A stretch of DNA of 17,414 nt from DATFLS01 sp964413425 (GTDB lineage Bacteria; Fidelibacterota; JAANXI01), in contig CAYPST010000090.1 of assembly GCA_964413425.1 (NCBI GenBank), positions 1 through 17,414 of the forward strand. The letters run 5' to 3'. Shown here piece by piece: positions 15,425 through 17,414 of the stretch. Positions within the stretch are counted from its first letter, which is position 1. Each line of letters begins with the position of its first letter. Made by a program: the position numbers and the translations under genes. Below the pieces are notes generated by a model, which saw only the letters and a list, made by a program, of their open reading frames with translations, had not been told where the DNA came from and ran no database searches.

Positions 15425-15852
15425 GAAAAGATAGAAAAGAGGAAAGAGTTAAGAGTGCCCCGCTGCCCCACCCGCCTTCAGTAGACAGTCGGCAGTTGGC
15501 AGTAAGGCAATGCCCCGCGTCCCCCTGCCCAGGGCAAACGGCAGACGGCAAACGGCAGAAGCAGGCGGACCGGACGACAGGAGCGATAATGGCCGGAAAC
15601 CGGAAAAACCAGTTGGCAAAGATCGCATCCGATACTCTGGAGGAAAAACCAGGGGAGCTCGTATAGAAAATGGAACATACCCGGTGCAATCCGGACGTCA
15701 TGCGGTGCGTCTCCTCCTCTCTTGGGTGGAGGTGAGGCGGGATGTGTGCTAAGAGAGGGGGACCGAGGGGGTGAGTTCCCGGAAGCCGGGATGAGTCAGC
15801 AATAGGCAGTAGACAAGGAGCACGCCGGCGACGACTAACTCGAAGAACAATC
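15425..15852. other. Non-coding spacer of degenerate repeats between helicase and GxxExxY gene
   Basis: No credible gene. It contains a 14-nt tandem duplication (15533-15546 and 15547-15560, GGCAAACGGCAGAC then GGCAAACGGCAGAA), CAGTAGACA-type words at both ends (near 15479 and 15808), an inverted repeat CCTCTCTT (15716-15723) with AAGAGAGG (15751-15758), and a hairpin TCCCGG (15777-15782), AAG, CCGGGA (15786-15791). None carries a U-run. The long minus-strand frame through here is mostly the shadow of the helicase gene. Confidence 0.5.
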
Positions 15853-15883
15853 GAAACCACGAATGACACAGATGAACACGAAT
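15853..15883 (+). repeat. Dispersed ~30-nt repeat, copy 3 (left inverted arm)
   Basis: GAAACCACGAATGACACAG then ATGAACACGAAT. Its last 21 nt (15863-15883) are also the first seven codons of the GxxExxY gene (MTQMNTN), so the repeat supplies the start codon. Confidence 0.8.
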
Positions 15884-16258
15884 AAGAAGAATATCTTATT
15901 TAAGAAGGAAAGTTATAATATTATCGGTGCCTGTATGAAAGTGCACTCAAAGTTGGGGCCTGGATTTCTGGAAGCAGTATATCAGGAAGCGTTAACAGTA
16001 GAATTTGAACAGCAAAATATTCCTTATGTCAGAGAACAGGAATTAATAATATATTATGATGGGAACCCACTGAACAAAAGATACACGGCTGACTTTGTAT
16101 GTTATAATAAAATTATCCTTGAGACAAAAGCGACAAAGTCTTTAACAGAGATAGACAAAGCTCAGACCATTAATTATCTGAAAGCGACGAAATTCCGGTT
16201 GGGATTGTTAGTGAATTTTGGACAGACCAAACTCAAGTACCAGAGATTTATTCTATAA
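15863..16258 (+). CDS. GxxExxY protein (PD-(D/E)XK nuclease-like)
   Basis: 131-residue member of the GxxExxY family, named for G34-xx-E37-xx-Y40 here (GFLEAVY after GACMKVHSKLGP). It has the residue set of a PD-(D/E)XK nuclease fold: Asp77 in YTADFV, Glu87-x-Lys89 in ILETKA, and Gln101 in a following helix (QTINYL); the end, LLVNFGQTKLKYQRFI, is family-typical. Nuclease activity has not been shown to my knowledge; function is inferred from fold. The ATGs at 15863 and 15872 both lie inside the flanking repeat and no Shine-Dalgarno sequence is present; conserved sequence begins about residue 14, so the repeat contributes the disposable N-terminus. Low G+C marks it as foreign to its neighbours. 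It is bracketed by inverted repeats. Confidence 0.88.
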   Translation: MTQMNTNKKNILFKKESYNIIGACMKVHSKLGPGFLEAVYQEALTVEFEQQNIPYVREQELIIYYDGNPLNKRYTADFVCYNKIILETKATKSLTEIDKAQTINYLKATKFRLGLLVNFGQTKLKYQRFIL

Positions 16259-16267
16259 TGTATTATC

Positions 16268-16297
16268 ATTCGTGTTCATTCGTGAAATTCGTGGTTC
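16268..16297 (-). repeat. Dispersed ~30-nt repeat, copy 4, inverted (right arm)
   Basis: On the minus strand it reads GAACCACGAATTTCACG then AATGAACACGAAT. It begins 9 nt after the GxxExxY stop and ends 6 nt before the dut start codon, leaving dut no recognisable ribosome site. Confidence 0.8.
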
Positions 16298-16303
16298 CTC
16301 CTT

Positions 16304-16741
16304 ATGAAGTTACTAATTAGACCGTTGAGCATGGTGGTCCGGGAGTACTACCAGGATCACGGCCATTTTCATGCCGGGGATGCCGGGCTGGATCTCTTTT
16401 GTCCGGAACGGATTGCGTTTGCTCCGGGCGAGACCAGGCCCATTCGATTGGGGGTTGCCTGTGAAACAGCGGAGCACGTGCCGTACTGGCTGATTCCGCG
16501 GTCCAGCATCTCCAGAACACCGCTCCGGATGTGCAATTCCATCGGTCTGATCGACGCCGGCTACCGGGGTGAGATCACGGCTTTCTGTGATAATATCAGC
16601 GACGATCCCTACGTGGTGGAACCCGGTCAGCGGCTGTTTCAGCTAGTGGCCATGAACGGGGAGCCCATCTCGTATGAACTGGTGGAGGAACTTTCCGATA
16701 CCACTCGTGGTTCCGGCGGTTTCGGGAGTACCGGAGCGTAA
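16304..16741 (+). CDS. dut: dUTP diphosphatase (dUTPase)
   Basis: Hydrolyses dUTP to dUMP and pyrophosphate, keeping uracil out of DNA and feeding dTMP synthesis. It has 145 residues, usual for the trimeric family. All five motifs are present: I, AGLDLF (27-32); II, PRSS (65-68); III, GLIDAGYRGEI (81-91) with catalytic Asp84; IV, PGQRLFQLV (107-115); V, RGSGGFGSTG (135-144), the P-loop-like Gly-rich tail. The N-terminal segment REYYQDHGHFHAGD is a slightly longer variant of motif I context. The start at 16304 lies directly after the right arm of the repeat (GTGGTTCCTCCTT before ATG), with no Shine-Dalgarno sequence, so the insertion may have replaced its native leader. No terminator with a U-run follows. 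Confidence 0.96.
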   Translation: MKLLIRPLSMVVREYYQDHGHFHAGDAGLDLFCPERIAFAPGETRPIRLGVACETAEHVPYWLIPRSSISRTPLRMCNSIGLIDAGYRGEITAFCDNISDDPYVVEPGQRLFQLVAMNGEPISYELVEELSDTTRGSGGFGSTGA

Positions 16742-16796
16742 GACGGCCATCCTGCTGTGCACCGTCAGTGTGAGTAGGCCCTGCCTGTTGATGTAT

Positions 16797-16811
16797 GTTC
16801 GGGAACCGAAC
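16797..16811. other. Short hairpin GTTCGG-GAA-CCGAAC downstream of dut
   Basis: Perfect 6-bp stem (16797-16802 with 16806-16811) and a 3-nt loop, in the 191-nt gap between dut and the DUF4168 gene. GCGTGCTC follows instead of a U-run, so it is not a standard terminator. A 5-bp stem (16742-16746 with 16762-16766) lies just after the dut stop. Confidence 0.3.
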
Positions 16812-16932
16812 GCGTGCTCATATCTCCGGCCGAAGGCGGGATGTATCAGACGGTGTTAAAAAAACCCCGGAACATCCATCCGAGCGAGTCCGTAGAAGTG
16901 CCGATTGGTTTATAATAACAAAGGAGGTATGC

Positions 16933-17414
16933 ATGATTCGCGCAGCCGGAAGGTTGATACTTACCACAGCATTGGGGCTTATGATGCTCGGACTCCATCC
17001 CGCGCTGGTACGGGGCCAGCAGCCCGGTCAGATGCAGCAGACAGAGGTAGAAGTTTCCGACCAAGAGCTCGAGCAGTTTGTCAGCGCCATGGAAGAGGTG
17101 AATGCCATTCAGGAAAGTGCTCGAAATGATATGAGAGCCGCGGTGAAAGAAGGCGGGCTGACGCTGGAATCCTACAATCAGATCGTCAAGGAGATGCAGG
17201 GTGCCCAATCCATGGATGACATCAACGCGTCCGAGGAACAGGTCGAACAGGTCCGTGAGATTGCCAACGATATTTCGGACATTCAATCCGACATGCAGCA
17301 GGACATGCAGGAGGCCCTGCAGGAGGAAGATCTGACGCAGGAGCGATTTCAGACGATTCTGCAGGCGGTCCAGCAGGATCCCCAGCTGCAGCAGCGAATG
17401 CAGGAGGTACGATA
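16933..17414 (+). CDS. Secreted DUF4168-domain protein, partial (3-prime end beyond window)
   Basis: At least 160 residues, cut off by the window end. Strong AAGGAGG at 16921-16927, 5 nt before ATG 16933, fixes the start. The N-terminus is a Sec-type signal peptide (Arg3 and Arg7, hydrophobic 8-25, cleavage likely near 24-29), so the protein should be periplasmic or outer-surface. The rest is Gln/Glu-rich helix with DUF4168-like phrases VSDQELEQFVSAMEEVNAIQ (41-60) and GLTLESYNQIVKEMQ (75-89). A second copy follows exactly 58 residues later (99-147: I117, M125, LT 134-135, F139, I142). The role of the family is unknown. A TATAAT at 16911-16916 is too close to the ribosome site to be its -10 element. 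Confidence 0.82.
   Translation, partial: MIRAAGRLILTTALGLMMLGLHPALVRGQQPGQMQQTEVEVSDQELEQFVSAMEEVNAIQESARNDMRAAVKEGGLTLESYNQIVKEMQGAQSMDDINASEEQVEQVREIANDISDIQSDMQQDMQEALQEEDLTQERFQTILQAVQQDPQLQQRMQEVR

Larger units (their letters stand above)
15853..16297 (+). mobile_element. Candidate cassette: GxxExxY gene between imperfect terminal inverted repeats
   Basis: The left arm 15855-15883 and the reverse complement of 16268-16296 match at 25 of 29 positions without gaps, starting AACCACGAAT and ending GAACACGAAT. Between them lies only the GxxExxY gene, at about 36% G+C over 15901-16260 against clearly higher values in the flanking helicase and dut genes. Inverted ends, atypical composition and a single gene suggest an inserted unit. 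There is no transposase and I see no obvious target-site duplication, so movement would have to be in trans or by another route. The alternative is a recombination product between two independent repeat copies. Confidence 0.5.

Noticed and set aside
13959..15869. 636-codon open frame on the minus strand
   Set aside because: It lies opposite the helicase gene with its clear motifs on the + strand and reads as the shadow of high-G+C codon use; no recognisable domain, and it runs on into non-coding spacer.
12404..16297. CRISPR array formed by the AACCACGAAT repeats
   Set aside because: Copies are hundreds to thousands of bases apart, differ from each other and one is inverted; there are no regular spacers and no cas genes.
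16911..16916. TATAAT as a promoter -10 for the DUF4168 gene
   Set aside because: Only 4 nt before the Shine-Dalgarno site, so the transcript would start within that site, and no -35 match is present at the right distance.
16742..16932. tRNA or other RNA gene in the dut-DUF4168 gap
   Set aside because: Hairpins are short and isolated; no cloverleaf or TTC-loop-like arrangement could be drawn.

Overview
The window is bacterial chromosome. All recognisable genes lie on the + strand, the core genes sit around 50-60% G+C, and Shine-Dalgarno sites are visible before several starts. Gene content (zinc-binding L31, RF1, PrmC, DnaE-type replicative polymerase, Dtd, RadC, Dut) is housekeeping. A UbiA prenyltransferase resembling archaeal-type DGGGP synthases, a TPR/WbbL-like pair and a YprA/MrfA-type helicase would fit an uncultured lineage near the FCB group (Calditrichota, KSB1 or Marinimicrobia-like). 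That placement is inference, not something the sequence proves.

Layout: 1-150 is a hairpin-rich leader. 151-8194 is a tight co-directional cluster, probably one operon: rpmE, a DUF1385 membrane protein, prfA, prmC, a UbiA-family prenyltransferase, dnaE and dtd, with overlaps of a few bases or gaps of at most about 90 nt. It joins translation (L31, release factor 1 and the methyltransferase that modifies its GGQ glutamine, and D-aminoacyl-tRNA removal) with replication. radC follows at 8307. From 9021 the sequence becomes looser: low-complexity DNA, a DUF2442 protein, an AT-rich gap, a TPR-like protein, a divergent GT2 glycosyltransferase and a HAD phosphatase.

12327-16303 is the accessory part. 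It contains a YprA/MrfA-type DEAD/DEAH helicase with a C-terminal Cys4 cluster and, downstream, an AT-rich (about 36% G+C) GxxExxY protein with PD-(D/E)XK-like residues. Four copies of one roughly 30-nt repeat family (ends AACCACGAAT and GAACACGAAT) lie here: before the helicase, on its stop codon, at the start of the GxxExxY gene, and inverted after that gene. The GxxExxY gene therefore sits between imperfect terminal inverted repeats (25/29 matches), and its first seven codons are repeat sequence. This is the best candidate in the window for an under-described mobile unit.

After it come dut (all five dUTPase motifs) and, running off the window end, a secreted DUF4168 protein with an internal 58-residue duplication.
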